A stretch of DNA of 64,000 nucleotides from Cohaesibacter marisflavi (GTDB lineage Bacteria > Pseudomonadota > Alphaproteobacteria > Rhizobiales > Cohaesibacteraceae), in assembly GCF_900115225.1 (NCBI RefSeq), contig NZ_FOVR01000007.1:160110-224109 (forward strand), given 5' to 3'. Position 1 is the stretch's first letter, and the number at the start of each line of letters is the position of its first letter. Below the pieces are notes generated by a model. The model was not told where the DNA came from. It searched no databases and saw nothing but the letters and a program-made list of their open reading frames with translations. The translations under genes and the position numbers were made by a program. Positions 35,659 to 45,166 of the stretch are shown piece by piece.

Positions 35659-36963
35659 TCAAACGAACCGGTTGACCAGATTTTCCAGTTTTTCTTGTTT
35701 ACCGGAGCGTGGCTCTGGATTGATGTCGTCTTTGAGAACGCGCTCGGAAATGCTTTCCAGCGTTCCGTTTGCCAGCATGTCCTTGTTGACGTCTTTGTCC
35801 CAGTCGGCATAACGCTCTTTGAGAGCCGCTTCCAGACCGCCATCTTCGAGCATGGCTGCAGCAGCTTTGAGGCCACGTGCACAGATATCCATGCCGCCGA
35901 TGTGACCGGCAACCAGATCTTCTGCATCAAGCGACTGACGGCGCAGTTTGGCGTCAAAGTTGGTGCCGCCGGTCGTGAAGCCACCTGATTTGAGGATGTG
36001 GTAGTAAGCCAGAGCCACTTCAGGGGTGTTGTTCGGGAACTGATCGGTATCCCAGCCGGACTGATAGTCGTTGCGGTTCATGTCGATGGAACCGAGCATG
36101 TTGTCAGCAGTGGCAACGGCGATTTCATGTTCAAAGCTGTGGCCGGCAAGAATGGCATGGCCCTGTTCGAGGTTCAGTTTGACCTCGCCTTCCAGACCAT
36201 ATTTGCGCAAGAAGCCAATGCAGGTAGCAGCATCAAAGTCATACTGGTGCTTGCTTGGTTCCTGTGGTTTTGGTTCCACCAGAATGGTGCCCTTGAAGCC
36301 GATCTTGTGCTTGTAGTCCACGACCATGTTGAGGAAACGGCCCATATGGTCCAGTTCCTGGCCGATGTCGGTGTTCAGCAGGGTTTCGTAGCCTTCACGG
36401 CCGCCCCAGAGCACATAGTTCTGGCCACCCAGACGATGGGTTGCATCCATGCAGCTTTTGACTGTTGCTGCGGCATAGGCGAAGACATCCGGATCAGGGT
36501 TGGTGGATGCGCCAGACATGAAGCGGCGGTTGGAGAACATGTTGGCCGTGCCCCAAAGCAGCTTGGTTTCGGAGCTTTCCATCTTCTCTTCGAAATAGTC
36601 GACGATTTCGTTGAGGTTGGAGAGGCTTTCAGCGAAATTTTTACCTTCAGGGCGAACGTCCACATCGTGGAAGCAGAAATAAGGAGCGCCCAGAAGATCG
36701 AACAATTCGAATGCCACGTCGGCTTTCAGTTTGGCCTTGGACATTTCATCGCCGAACCAGGGGCGATCAAAGGTACGTCCACCAAACGGGTCGCCGCCTT
36801 CCCAAGCGAAGCTGTGCCAGTAAGCAATTGCAAAACGCAGATGCTCTTTGAGGCTTTTGCCCATCACGATCTCGTCGGGATTGTAATGGTGGAAGGCAAG
36901 CGGATTGTCGCTTTCAGGGCCTTCATATTTGATTTTGGACAGGGAACCGAAAAAGTCTGTCAT
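35659..36963 (-). CDS. xylA: Xylose isomerase
   Basis: Converts D-xylose to D-xylulose in the cytoplasm. The 434 residues include the catalytic His in [13 protein letters not shown], the metal ligands in [20 protein letters not shown], and the late [13 protein letters not shown] and HIGGMD segments. The N-terminus ([19 protein letters not shown]) is typical of class II enzymes. It starts two bases after the xylB stop, so the two form an operon. Confidence 0.97.
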   Translation of the reverse strand: MTDFFGSLSKIKYEGPESDNPLAFHHYNPDEIVMGKSLKEHLRFAIAYWHSFAWEGGDPFGGRTFDRPWFGDEMSKAKLKADVAFELFDLLGAPYFCFHDVDVRPEGKNFAESLSNLNEIVDYFEEKMESSETKLLWGTANMFSNRRFMSGASTNPDPDVFAYAAATVKSCMDATHRLGGQNYVLWGGREGYETLLNTDIGQELDHMGRFLNMVVDYKHKIGFKGTILVEPKPQEPSKHQYDFDAATCIGFLRKYGLEGEVKLNLEQGHAILAGHSFEHEIAVATADNMLGSIDMNRNDYQSGWDTDQFPNNTPEVALAYYHILKSGGFTTGGTNFDAKLRRQSLDAEDLVAGHIGGMDICARGLKAAAAMLEDGGLEAALKERYADWDKDVNKDMLANGTLESISERVLKDDINPEPRSGKQEKLENLVNRFV

Positions 36964-36965
36964 GA

Positions 36966-38414
36966 TCAGAGATCCTTCAGGGATGAATAGGCGGCTGCGT
37001 AACGGGCATAGACATTTTCAAAGCTGTCCTGCAGGGCCTTGTTTGGATAGAAGCTTTTTTCAATAGTGGGCATTGTACACAGAACCGAAGGATCACCCTT
37101 CTGGTCTGCTACGAGGCCCATGCGAGCGGCGCCGAAGGCTCCGCCAAAATCTCCGGCGGTTGGCCGGTCGATCTGTTTGTCCAGAATGGTTGCCAGCAGT
37201 GACAGCCAATAGTCGGAAGATGATCCGCCACCCACGGCTATGAGTCGGCTCAGGCTGGTGCCAGCCGCTTCCAGTGCCTTGATGCCATCCTTGAATGCGT
37301 AAGAGATGCCTTCAAGAACAGCACGGGTGAGGGCAACCTGGTCATCCGGATGGGACAGGCCGATGAAGCCGCCACGAATGTTGGCGTCATTGTGAGGCGT
37401 GCGCTCTCCACCAAGATAGGGGAAGAACAATGCTGATCCGGGTGCGGTCACCTCGTCGCCGAGGGCCCTGGTGAGGTCCGCTGCGCCTGAACCAACCAGC
37501 TTGGCATACCAGTTGAGCGCGTCGGTTGCGGCCAGAATGACCGCCATATGACACCAGTGATTGGCGGTGGAATGGCAGAAGGTGTGCACGGCGCTTTCAG
37601 GCAGTGGCCGATAGCTGTCAATGGCGGCATAGATTACGCCACTGGTACCCAGCGAGATAAAGGCATCACCTTCGCCGACAATACCGGTGGCGATCGCGGA
37701 GGCTGCATTATCGCCAGCGCCGCCAGCCACGATAGTCTCGGCAGAAAAACCCCAGCGCTCGACGAGTTCCTTGCGGATGGTGCCGGTGCTTTCGGTGCTT
37801 TCTGCAAGGGCTGGCATGTGAGACTTGTCCAGACCGGTGGCAGCCAGCAGATCGGAAGACCATTCCCGTTTGCCCACATCCATCCATGAGGTGCCAGCGC
37901 TGTCGGAATAGTCAGAGACATAGTCGCCGGTCAGCCAGAGGCGCAGATAATCCTTGGGAAGCAGCACCTTCTTGATCTGGTCGAAAAGCTCGGGCTTGTT
38001 GGCCTGCATCCACGCCAGTTTCGGCGCGGTGAAACCGGGGAAGACGATGTTGCCTGTCAGCTCGCGAAAGCCGGGGGTCGCATCAAGCCTTGCAGCTTCT
38101 TCGTGGCTGCGGGTGTCATTCCACAGAATGCATGGTGCGATCGGCGTGTCCGTTGAATCCAGCATGGTAGCCCCGTGCATCTGGCCAGAAAGGCCTATGG
38201 CGCGTACCTGCTTGATGGCTTCCGGATGAGATGCAACCAGATCATCAAAGGCAGCAGCGGTAGCCAGAATCCAGCTTTGCGGGTCCTGTTCACTCCAGCC
38301 TGAAGAAGGGCGTGACACCGAAAGAGATTGGTTTGTCGAAGCGATGATCTGCTGACTTTCAGACATGATCACCACCTTGACCCCGGACGTGCCCAGGTCA
38401 ATTCCCAAATACAT
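36966..38414 (-). CDS. xylB: Xylulokinase
   Basis: FGGY-family kinase of 482 residues that phosphorylates D-xylulose to xylulose 5-phosphate. The N-terminal nucleotide-binding motif [14 protein letters not shown], the [11 protein letters not shown] segment and the C-terminal [14 protein letters not shown] motif are clear. First gene of xylBA. The region upstream carries two inverted repeats likely bound by the adjacent ROK regulator. Confidence 0.96.
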   Translation of the reverse strand: MYLGIDLGTSGVKVVIMSESQQIIASTNQSLSVSRPSSGWSEQDPQSWILATAAAFDDLVASHPEAIKQVRAIGLSGQMHGATMLDSTDTPIAPCILWNDTRSHEEAARLDATPGFRELTGNIVFPGFTAPKLAWMQANKPELFDQIKKVLLPKDYLRLWLTGDYVSDYSDSAGTSWMDVGKREWSSDLLAATGLDKSHMPALAESTESTGTIRKELVERWGFSAETIVAGGAGDNAASAIATGIVGEGDAFISLGTSGVIYAAIDSYRPLPESAVHTFCHSTANHWCHMAVILAATDALNWYAKLVGSGAADLTRALGDEVTAPGSALFFPYLGGERTPHNDANIRGGFIGLSHPDDQVALTRAVLEGISYAFKDGIKALEAAGTSLSRLIAVGGGSSSDYWLSLLATILDKQIDRPTAGDFGGAFGAARMGLVADQKGDPSVLCTMPTIEKSFYPNKALQDSFENVYARYAAAYSSLKDL

Positions 38415-38488
38415 TTTTTCCTCCCGCCTTGAGACGCGTATTTATGATCATACGACTGGATCTGAGGGGTTGCTCGTTGGGAGAGATA

Positions 38489-38509
38489 TTATTTTAGTAT
38501 GTAAAATAA
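38489..38509. promoter_or_regulatory. Putative ROK/XylR operator upstream of xylB
   Basis: Perfect inverted repeat with 8-base arms TTATTTTA and TAAAATAA around GTATG. Its layout (TTTR-N5-YAAA) matches a second site upstream of the ROK gene at 39945-39961. Lies about 75 bases before the xylB start. Confidence 0.6.
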
Positions 38510-38536
38510 ATCAAGATGAGCGCGTCCAAATCCACT

Positions 38537-38554
38537 GGTAATGATATCATTACC
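38537..38554. promoter_or_regulatory. 18-bp perfect palindrome upstream of xylB
   Basis: GGTAATGATATCATTACC reads the same on both strands. It lies between the ROK gene stop and xylB. It could be a second regulator site, for example for catabolite control. No U-run follows it, so it is unlikely to be a terminator. Confidence 0.5.
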
Positions 38555-38591
38555 GGTAACGCGATCTAGATTAGGCGGTGGTTTCTGGCGC

Positions 38592-39830
38592 TCAGGCGCT
38601 CGTTTCAGCGCTTCCCAACTGATCCAGAGAAATGCGGACAACCTCCTCCAGAGCAAAGGCTGCCGCGCCTTTTGCCCACATCATGTCGCCCCACTTGTGG
38701 ATGCGAATTTCCGGTTCGTGATGCCCTTTGAGAATGGTGGAAGAGCGGACCATGTCGAACACTTGCTGGGCGTAGAGATAGTCAAACTGCATCTGTTCAC
38801 CGGAGAGGATTACCATGGCCGGATCAAACAGATTGACCAGATTGGCAAGGCCCATGGAGAACATGCGGCTGGCGCGGTCAAAGATGGACTTGGCCATCCT
38901 GTCGCCTTCCTTGGCGGCGGCGAACAGTTGGACGAGACGGTCTTCTTCGCTGGTGCCTTCTTCCCAATGCTTGAAGAGATTGGCCTCACGCAAGAGGGCA
39001 TAATCGGCGACATAGGCTTCCAGACAGCCACGTTGGCCGCACCGGCAAAGTGCTCCTTCCGACTGCACTTTGGTATGGCCGAATTCTGCGCCAAAGCCTT
39101 GTGTGCCGCGGAAAATCTCTCCGTCTAGCACGATGCCCAGTCCGACCCCCTGTTCGATCGTGACGACCAGAAAATCGGGCACATCCCGACCAAATCCGAA
39201 CCAGAGTTCGGCGATGGCCACTGCGTTGGCGTCGTTTTCCACGAACACCGGCATGGGCATGATCTCTTCCATCAATTGCTTGAGGTTGAATTCCTGTTCC
39301 TGAAACAGCGGGCACCAGTCGACAAAGCCTTCTGTGGCTTGAATGGTGCCCGGCAGGCCGATGCCGACTGCGGAAAGATCTTCGGGCTTGACGCCCGCAG
39401 AGGCGGAAACGGTTTCCACCACTTGCGGAATAAGCTTGCACAAGGCCGTGCGATCAATGGGTGGGCGTGGCATGGGAACTTTGGCCTTGCCCAGTTGCTT
39501 GCCTTCCAGATCGAGCACCACGGCGCTGATGCTGCGGCCGGTCAGCTTCATGCCGGCTACGATGTGGGATTCTCCACGCAGCTTGAGGTCCACTCTGGGG
39601 CGTCCACGCTTGGATTGGCCCGGTTCGACCTCTCTTTGCACCTCTTCAATCAGGCCTGCTGCGATAAGCTCTGCCGTGATGGAAGTGACGGTGGCCGGAC
39701 TCATGCCTGTGGCGTTGGCGATGTCGATGCGGGCAACCTGAAAGTTATTGCGTATATGAGAAAAAACCAGATTCCGCCCCTGACTCCTCTGCTCAGTGAT
39801 CTGTGACGTTTTTTTGATGGAATTTCTCAT
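38592..39830 (-). CDS. ROK-family transcriptional repressor (XylR-like)
   Basis: A 412-residue regulator with an N-terminal winged helix (RIDIANATGMSPATVTSITAELIAAGLI) and a ROK sugar-kinase-like domain (VEQGVGLGIVLDGEIFRG). The zinc motif CRCGQRGCLEAY is intact. Located upstream of xylBA on the same strand, so it probably senses xylose and represses these genes; sites with a common layout precede both units. The ATG at 39830 is taken. Confidence 0.93.
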   Translation of the reverse strand: MRNSIKKTSQITEQRSQGRNLVFSHIRNNFQVARIDIANATGMSPATVTSITAELIAAGLIEEVQREVEPGQSKRGRPRVDLKLRGESHIVAGMKLTGRSISAVVLDLEGKQLGKAKVPMPRPPIDRTALCKLIPQVVETVSASAGVKPEDLSAVGIGLPGTIQATEGFVDWCPLFQEQEFNLKQLMEEIMPMPVFVENDANAVAIAELWFGFGRDVPDFLVVTIEQGVGLGIVLDGEIFRGTQGFGAEFGHTKVQSEGALCRCGQRGCLEAYVADYALLREANLFKHWEEGTSEEDRLVQLFAAAKEGDRMAKSIFDRASRMFSMGLANLVNLFDPAMVILSGEQMQFDYLYAQQVFDMVRSSTILKGHHEPEIRIHKWGDMMWAKGAAAFALEEVVRISLDQLGSAETSA

Positions 39831-39944
39831 TGCGGATTACTTTGCTGGTTTTGCTTGGGCGGTTGCTTTTTGGCCTTGGTCTCTTTTTGAAAATGCCAAA
39901 AGCAGCGCTTGAACGGATCTTTGTGAGCCATCATAAGTCATTTA

Positions 39945-39961
39945 AATTTGAAGTCCAAATT
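39945..39961. promoter_or_regulatory. Putative ROK operator upstream of its own gene
   Basis: AATTTG-AAGTC-CAAATT is a perfect inverted repeat with a 5-base centre. It matches the layout of the site upstream of xylB and lies about 115 bases before the ROK start, suggesting autoregulation. Confidence 0.5.
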
Positions 39962-40167
39962 AAATGGTTGGTGCTATGACGGCTTGCTTTCTATCGGTGT
40001 TTCTTCTTTGCCTTGGGGTAAAGAATACTCTGGCGTGCCCCGAGGTGATATCCGTTCTATGCATAATTATGCGGGATATCCAGAAATGTAGTGGAAAACT
40101 GACCTTTGGACTCAGTATGCATTATTTCATGGCTATGGATGACGCGCGCATTTCAAGCAACGCGCTG

Positions 40168-40209
40168 GAGATTGCTTGCGCGAGATTGTTGGCGCGAGAT
40201 TGCGCGGCA
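40168..40209. repeat. Three copies of a 14-bp tandem repeat
   Basis: GAGATTG starts at 40168, 40182 and 40196, exactly 14 bases apart. The first two units (GAGATTGCTTGCGC and GAGATTGTTGGCGC) are nearly alike and the third is diverged. Function unknown; it could be slippage or clustered binding sites. Confidence 0.65.
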
Positions 40210-40439
40210 TGCTCGTTATGCTTGCGCATTGTGCAATTACTGTTTTGCAAATTCGGATTTTCTCCATATTGTGATGTGGATTTGTGCAAGCTGAGCACTT
40301 GCACTCCCTTGAGCCGGTTTGCTTAGCCTAAAGTTTGGGCTACCCTTTTCATCCTGATTGTCTTTAAAGCCTGTTGGTGGAAACAGGCCCTGATGACAAT
40401 TTGTTCGCTTGGCAAAAATATAAAAGAAAGCTCGCCTGT

Positions 40440-43400
40440 ATGCGTCGCCATCTGATGATATCGAAACGGTTTGCGCCTCTGTTCTGGACGCAATTTCTCT
40501 CTGCGTTCAATGACAACTTTCTGCGCTATTCCCTTGTCTTTCTTATTCTTGTGCAGTTGCAGGGGGACGAAGCCGCTTCTCTGATTACGTTGGCGAGTGC
40601 CATTTTCATGCTGCCTTTCCTGATCTTGTCAGCGCTTGGAGGGGAGCTGGCAGATAAATATGACAAGGGGTGGCTTGCCGAGCGGCTGAAGCTGTTCGAG
40701 ATTGGTGCGGCCTTTGTGGCCGTTGCCGGGATCATCATGGCCTCGGTGCCCGTGTCCATGCTGGCGCTGTTTCTTTTCGGGGTGATTTCGGCCCTGTTCG
40801 GGCCCATCAAATATGGCATCTTGCCTGATCTGATGGGACGGCGGGATTTGCCCGGAGCGAACGCATGGGTGGAAGGGGCAACCTTTATTGCTATATTAGG
40901 GGGCACTATTGCGGCCGGTTTCGTGGCCGATGACGGGCTCGACTCCAGGGTTTTTGCGCCGGTGATGCTGATCCTGGCGCTCGTCTGCTGGCTGATCAGC
41001 CGACATATTCCAAAGACGGGCTTCAGCAACCCCGATTTGCATGTGTCCGCCAATATTCTGGGCTCCACGGTGCGTCTTGTCAGGGAATTGCATGAAGACA
41101 AGCGGCTCTGGACGACCGCGTTATTCATCTCGTGGTTCTGGATGATGGGCGCTGTGCTGACCGCTCTTGTTCCCAGTTTCGTTGATCAGGTCATGGGCGG
41201 TAGCCCGCTGGTGGTGACCATCTATTCGGTGGTCTTTGCTGTATCTGTCGCCATCGGGTCGGCCATTGCCGCCTGGCTTTGTGCCGGGCGCGTGGTTCTA
41301 CTGCCAGCGCCATTTGGTGCGGCGCTGCTGGCTTTTTTCTGTATGCAGCTGGCGTGGAATCTTTCGCAGATCAGCGAACCCCTTGTTGCCGATAGCGTGC
41401 TCGATTTCTTTACCCATACCGCAGCCATCCGCGTGGCGATCGATCTAGGCGGGCTTGCGGTTTCCGGTGCTTTGCTTGTGGTGCCAAGCTTCACTGCCTT
41501 GCAAAGCTGGGCGCGGCGCGATCATAGGGCGCGGGTCGTGGCTGGAGCCAATATTCTCAATGCCGGTTTCATTGTCTTTTCTGGTGCTGCTGTTGCTGCG
41601 TTTCAGGCGGTGGGGCTTAGCGCGTCGCATGTCTTTACCACTCTGGCCGTTGCCAATATCGTTGTCGCGTGGCTGATGGTGCGCTACATGCCGACCAACC
41701 CCTTGTGGGATCTGGTCAATATCCTGTTTCGCACATTCTCGCGTCTTGAAGTGGAGGGGCGCGAAAATCTGGAGAAAGCAGGCAAGTCGCCTATTCTTGC
41801 CTTCAATCATGTGAGCTTTCTGGATGGACCGCTGGCCATGGCCATCACCGAGGAAGAGCCGATCTTTGCCATCGATGCAAAAACGGCAAAGACCTGGTGG
41901 ATGCATCCCTTCATGCGCTTCTTCAAATATCTTGTGCTGGAACCTTCCCAGCCCGTTGCGACAGAAGCCGTGGTTGATGCCTTGCAGAGTGGCAATTCCC
42001 TTGTGATCTTTCCTGAAGGGCGCGTTTCGGCGACCGGCGGCTTGATGAAGGTTTATGACGTGGCTGCCATGGCCGCAGAGATGACGGGCTCCAAGGTTGT
42101 GCCTATTCGCATTGAAGGGTTGGAGCGCAGCTATTCAACAGCCATCGAGCCGGGCAATGTGCGTCGCCAATTCTTCCCCAAGGTTAAGGTGACGATCCTT
42201 GAACCGGTAAAGCTGCAGGTGCCACCCAGTTTCAAGGGGCGCAGACGTCGCATGGCGGCGGGTGCTTCGCTGCAGCGGGTGATGTCTGAACTTGTGTTGC
42301 GCACCACCGACGTGGATATGACGGTGCTTGAAAATGTCATCAAGGTGGCACACGGCGTGGGGATGCGGCGTGTGACGCTGGAGGATCCGTTTGCGGGCCA
42401 GATGACTTATGGGCGCCTTTTGACGGCTGCTCGCGTGTTGGGAACCCATTTCCAGCGCGATTTTGCAGATGAGGAAAGGGTTGGGGTGCTGCTGCCCAAC
42501 GCAACGGGAACGGCGGCTGTGATCCTTGGTCTGATGTCGGCAGGCAAGATTCCTGCGATGCTCAATTTCTCGACGGGCGTTGCCAACATGATCTCGTCTT
42601 GTCAAACGGCTCAGCTCAAATCTGTGCTCACATCACGCACATTTGTCGAGCAGGGCAAGATGGAGGACATGATCGCCAAGTTGGGTGAGCATGTAGAGAT
42701 TGTCTGGGTGGATGATCTCAAGGACAAGACGGGCACCAAGGATAAATTGGCAGGCCTGCTGCATCGTTCCAAGCCTCTGGTTGCGCGCAAGGCCGATGAT
42801 CCGGCCTTCATTCTGTTTACTTCCGGCTCGGAAGGCTTGCCCAAGGGCGTTATTCTGACCCATCGGAATCTCTTGGCCAATATTGCGCAAGCGGCCGCTG
42901 CCATCGACTTCAATATGGGAGATGTGGCCTTTAACGTCTTGCCGATGTTCCATTGCTTTGGCTTGACGGTCGGTACGATTTTGCCGCTCATTCATGCGAT
43001 ACCAGTTTATCTCTATCCCTCGCCGCTGCATTATCGGATCATTCCCGAGCTGGTTTATGGCACCAATGCGACGTTGTTCTTCGGCACGGATACGTTCCTT
43101 AATGGCTATGCACGCACCGCTCATCCGTTTGACTTCCGCAGCGTACGCTATTGCATTTCAGGCGCAGAAGCGGTCAAGGCGCCAACGCGGGAGCTGTTCA
43201 TGCAGCGCTTTGGTGTGCGGCTGCTGGAAGGCTATGGTGTGACAGAAACCGCGCCGGTGATTGCCGTCAATACGCCGATTTTCAACAAGGTCGGTACCGT
43301 GGGCAAGGCATTGCCCGGCATTCAGACCAAGCTCAGTCCGGTGCCGGGCCTTAAGGAAGGCGGGAGGCTGCTCATCAAGGGCGACAATGTCATGGTTGGT

Positions 43401-43835
43401 TATTTGAGTGCCGATAAACCCGGAGAGGTGATCCCGCCGCCGGATGGATGGCATGATACCGGCGATATCGTCACCATCGATGAAGAGGGCTATATCAAGA
43501 TTATCGGGCGGGCAAAACGCTTTGCCGATATTGCCGGAGAGAAGGTGTCGCTGGCAGCTGTTGAAGTGTTGGCCTTTGACCTCTGGCCGGACTATCTGTC
43601 GGCGGCGGCGCGCTTGCCCGATGCCAAGAAGGGCGAAAAGATCATTCTGGTAACCAATAAACCTGATGCAGATCTGTTTGAATTCTCCCGTCATGCGAAG
43701 GCCAATGGGGCGGCAGACATTTTGGTACCAGCCGAGCTGATTATTGATGAGGTGCCGGTTCTGGCAACCGGCAAGGTCGATCTGGCTTCGGTGCAAAGGC
43801 GAGTGGAAGAGATCAAAGGGGTGAAATGTCACTAG
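40440..43835 (+). CDS. LplT/PlsC/acyl-ACP ligase fusion (Aas-like phospholipid salvage protein)
   Basis: A very long protein (about 1131 residues) with three modules. Residues 1-430 form an MFS/LplT-like lysophospholipid transporter (SKRFAPLFWTQFLSAFNDNFLR). Residues about 445-640 form a PlsC acyltransferase with the H-x4-D motif NHVSFLD (His457, Asp462) and FPEGRVSATGG. The last half is an AMP-forming acyl ligase with FTSGSEGLPKGVILTHRN and GYGVTETAPV. It should flip lysophospholipids inward and re-acylate them. In E. coli LplT and Aas are separate. The start is uncertain (ATG at 40440 or 40455). Confidence 0.93.
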   Translation: MRRHLMISKRFAPLFWTQFLSAFNDNFLRYSLVFLILVQLQGDEAASLITLASAIFMLPFLILSALGGELADKYDKGWLAERLKLFEIGAAFVAVAGIIMASVPVSMLALFLFGVISALFGPIKYGILPDLMGRRDLPGANAWVEGATFIAILGGTIAAGFVADDGLDSRVFAPVMLILALVCWLISRHIPKTGFSNPDLHVSANILGSTVRLVRELHEDKRLWTTALFISWFWMMGAVLTALVPSFVDQVMGGSPLVVTIYSVVFAVSVAIGSAIAAWLCAGRVVLLPAPFGAALLAFFCMQLAWNLSQISEPLVADSVLDFFTHTAAIRVAIDLGGLAVSGALLVVPSFTALQSWARRDHRARVVAGANILNAGFIVFSGAAVAAFQAVGLSASHVFTTLAVANIVVAWLMVRYMPTNPLWDLVNILFRTFSRLEVEGRENLEKAGKSPILAFNHVSFLDGPLAMAITEEEPIFAIDAKTAKTWWMHPFMRFFKYLVLEPSQPVATEAVVDALQSGNSLVIFPEGRVSATGGLMKVYDVAAMAAEMTGSKVVPIRIEGLERSYSTAIEPGNVRRQFFPKVKVTILEPVKLQVPPSFKGRRRRMAAGASLQRVMSELVLRTTDVDMTVLENVIKVAHGVGMRRVTLEDPFAGQMTYGRLLTAARVLGTHFQRDFADEERVGVLLPNATGTAAVILGLMSAGKIPAMLNFSTGVANMISSCQTAQLKSVLTSRTFVEQGKMEDMIAKLGEHVEIVWVDDLKDKTGTKDKLAGLLHRSKPLVARKADDPAFILFTSGSEGLPKGVILTHRNLLANIAQAAAAIDFNMGDVAFNVLPMFHCFGLTVGTILPLIHAIPVYLYPSPLHYRIIPELVYGTNATLFFGTDTFLNGYARTAHPFDFRSVRYCISGAEAVKAPTRELFMQRFGVRLLEGYGVTETAPVIAVNTPIFNKVGTVGKALPGIQTKLSPVPGLKEGGRLLIKGDNVMVGYLSADKPGEVIPPPDGWHDTGDIVTIDEEGYIKIIGRAKRFADIAGEKVSLAAVEVLAFDLWPDYLSAAARLPDAKKGEKIILVTNKPDADLFEFSRHAKANGAADILVPAELIIDEVPVLATGKVDLASVQRRVEEIKGVKCH

Positions 43836-44036
43836 CCCGGAGAGGGCTTGCGTCATCTTGATTGATATGGCGGCTTAAAGTGGTGGGGATGCGGGATGCA
43901 ATTTTACCGGTCTTTGCTCTGACGCAATTTTCCAAACGCGAAGTCTGATAGGCTTTCGCTAAATTTTCAAAAGGCGCGCTGTCTGGTGCTTGCCAACAGT
44001 TGTTGCGCCGTTTTTACTGGTTAGAGGAACTCACTT

Positions 44037-45041
44037 ATGTCTGTTGAACAATTTGGTGTCATGCCGGATGGTACGCCGGTGCAGCGTGCGACTATTCATG
44101 GTGGTGGTCTGACCGCCAAGATCCTGTCTTATGGAACGGTCATTCAGGATCTGCGTCTTGATGGGCATGACAAGCCGCTGGTCTGTGGCTTTGAAAAGTT
44201 GGAAGATTATCTCGCCTATGGGTCGCATTTCGGTGCAACAGCCGGTCGCGTGGGTAACCGCATTCGCGATGGGCATCTGGAACTGGACGGCAAGACCTAT
44301 CAGCTGGACACCAACTTCCTTGGCAAACATACCTTGCATGGTGGCAAAAAGGGTATGGGTGTTCAGGTCTGGACCTTCGATAAGGTGGAAGAGAATGCCG
44401 TGCATATGTCCACCACCTTGCCAGACGGAGAAATGGGTTTTCCGGGCAATCTGACCATCAAGATTGTCTATTCCCTTCTGGAAGGGGGCGTTCTGGATAT
44501 GGCCATGTCAGCGACGACGGACGCCACAACGCTCTGCAATCTGGCTCATCACAGCTATTTCAATCTTGATGGCGATCCAACCGTCATGGATCATATGCTG
44601 CAGGTGGATGCCGAGCAGTATCTGGAGGTCAATGACGAGCTGATCCCGACGGGCAAGCTTTTGCCGGTGGAAGGCACAAGCCTTGATTTCCGCACCACCA
44701 AGCGGGTGGGCGGAGCAACCAGCATTGCCGCGATCGACAATAACTATTGTCTCGCAGATGCTGGCGGAGCTCTGCGTCGGGTTGCGACTCTTTCCAGCCC
44801 CAAATCCGGTGTCAGCATGGATGTAACGACCACGGAGCCGGGCGTTCAGGCCTATGATGGCGTGAATATGAAAGACGGCATGCCGGGGCTTGAAGGCGTC
44901 ACCATGGGCAAGCATGGCGGCTTCTGCCTTGAGCCGCAGATCTGGCCAGATGCTATCCATAATCCGGACTTTCCGTCTGCGGTTCTGAAGCCGGGCGAGA
45001 GCTATTCCCAGCATACACAATATATCTTCAAGAAAAGCTGA
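44037..45041 (+). CDS. galM: Aldose 1-epimerase (mutarotase)
   Basis: Interconverts alpha and beta anomers of aldoses; 334 residues. Visible motifs: ATAGRVGNRIRDG near residue 75, KHTLHGGKKGMG, the catalytic His in NLAHHSYFNLDG, and a C-terminal GGFCLEPQIWPDAIHNPDFP with the catalytic Glu. Placed after sugar-uptake genes but as its own unit. Confidence 0.96.
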   Translation: MSVEQFGVMPDGTPVQRATIHGGGLTAKILSYGTVIQDLRLDGHDKPLVCGFEKLEDYLAYGSHFGATAGRVGNRIRDGHLELDGKTYQLDTNFLGKHTLHGGKKGMGVQVWTFDKVEENAVHMSTTLPDGEMGFPGNLTIKIVYSLLEGGVLDMAMSATTDATTLCNLAHHSYFNLDGDPTVMDHMLQVDAEQYLEVNDELIPTGKLLPVEGTSLDFRTTKRVGGATSIAAIDNNYCLADAGGALRRVATLSSPKSGVSMDVTTTEPGVQAYDGVNMKDGMPGLEGVTMGKHGGFCLEPQIWPDAIHNPDFPSAVLKPGESYSQHTQYIFKKS

Positions 45042-45104
45042 GTGCAGATACCCCGCTTTGATGCGTGCTGATTTTCGGGGCTGTTAAGCAAGATGAAAAA
45101 CAGG

Positions 45105-45137
45105 AAAACCGTGCAGGATTATCGCTTGCACGGTTTT
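45105..45137. terminator. Terminator between galM and chemoreceptor gene
   Basis: An 11-bp stem (45105-45115 with 45127-45137) ending in a T-run on the plus strand. A-rich sequence on the other side may let it serve the convergent gene too. Confidence 0.88.
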
Positions 45138-45166
45138 TCTTTGTCTGCTGATTTGACCGTCAGGGC

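Larger units (their letters stand above)
39831..40439. other. Intergenic region between ROK gene and acyltransferase fusion gene
   Basis: About 600 bases. It holds a putative ROK operator and a 14-bp tandem repeat, both listed separately. The frame at 39964-40326 is Cys-rich and lacks a ribosome site, so it is judged spurious. Confidence 0.45.

Noticed and set aside
39964..40326. 120-residue plus-strand ORF between the ROK gene and the acyltransferase fusion
   Set aside because: Cys-rich, overlaps a tandem repeat and an operator, has no ribosome site and no family resemblance.
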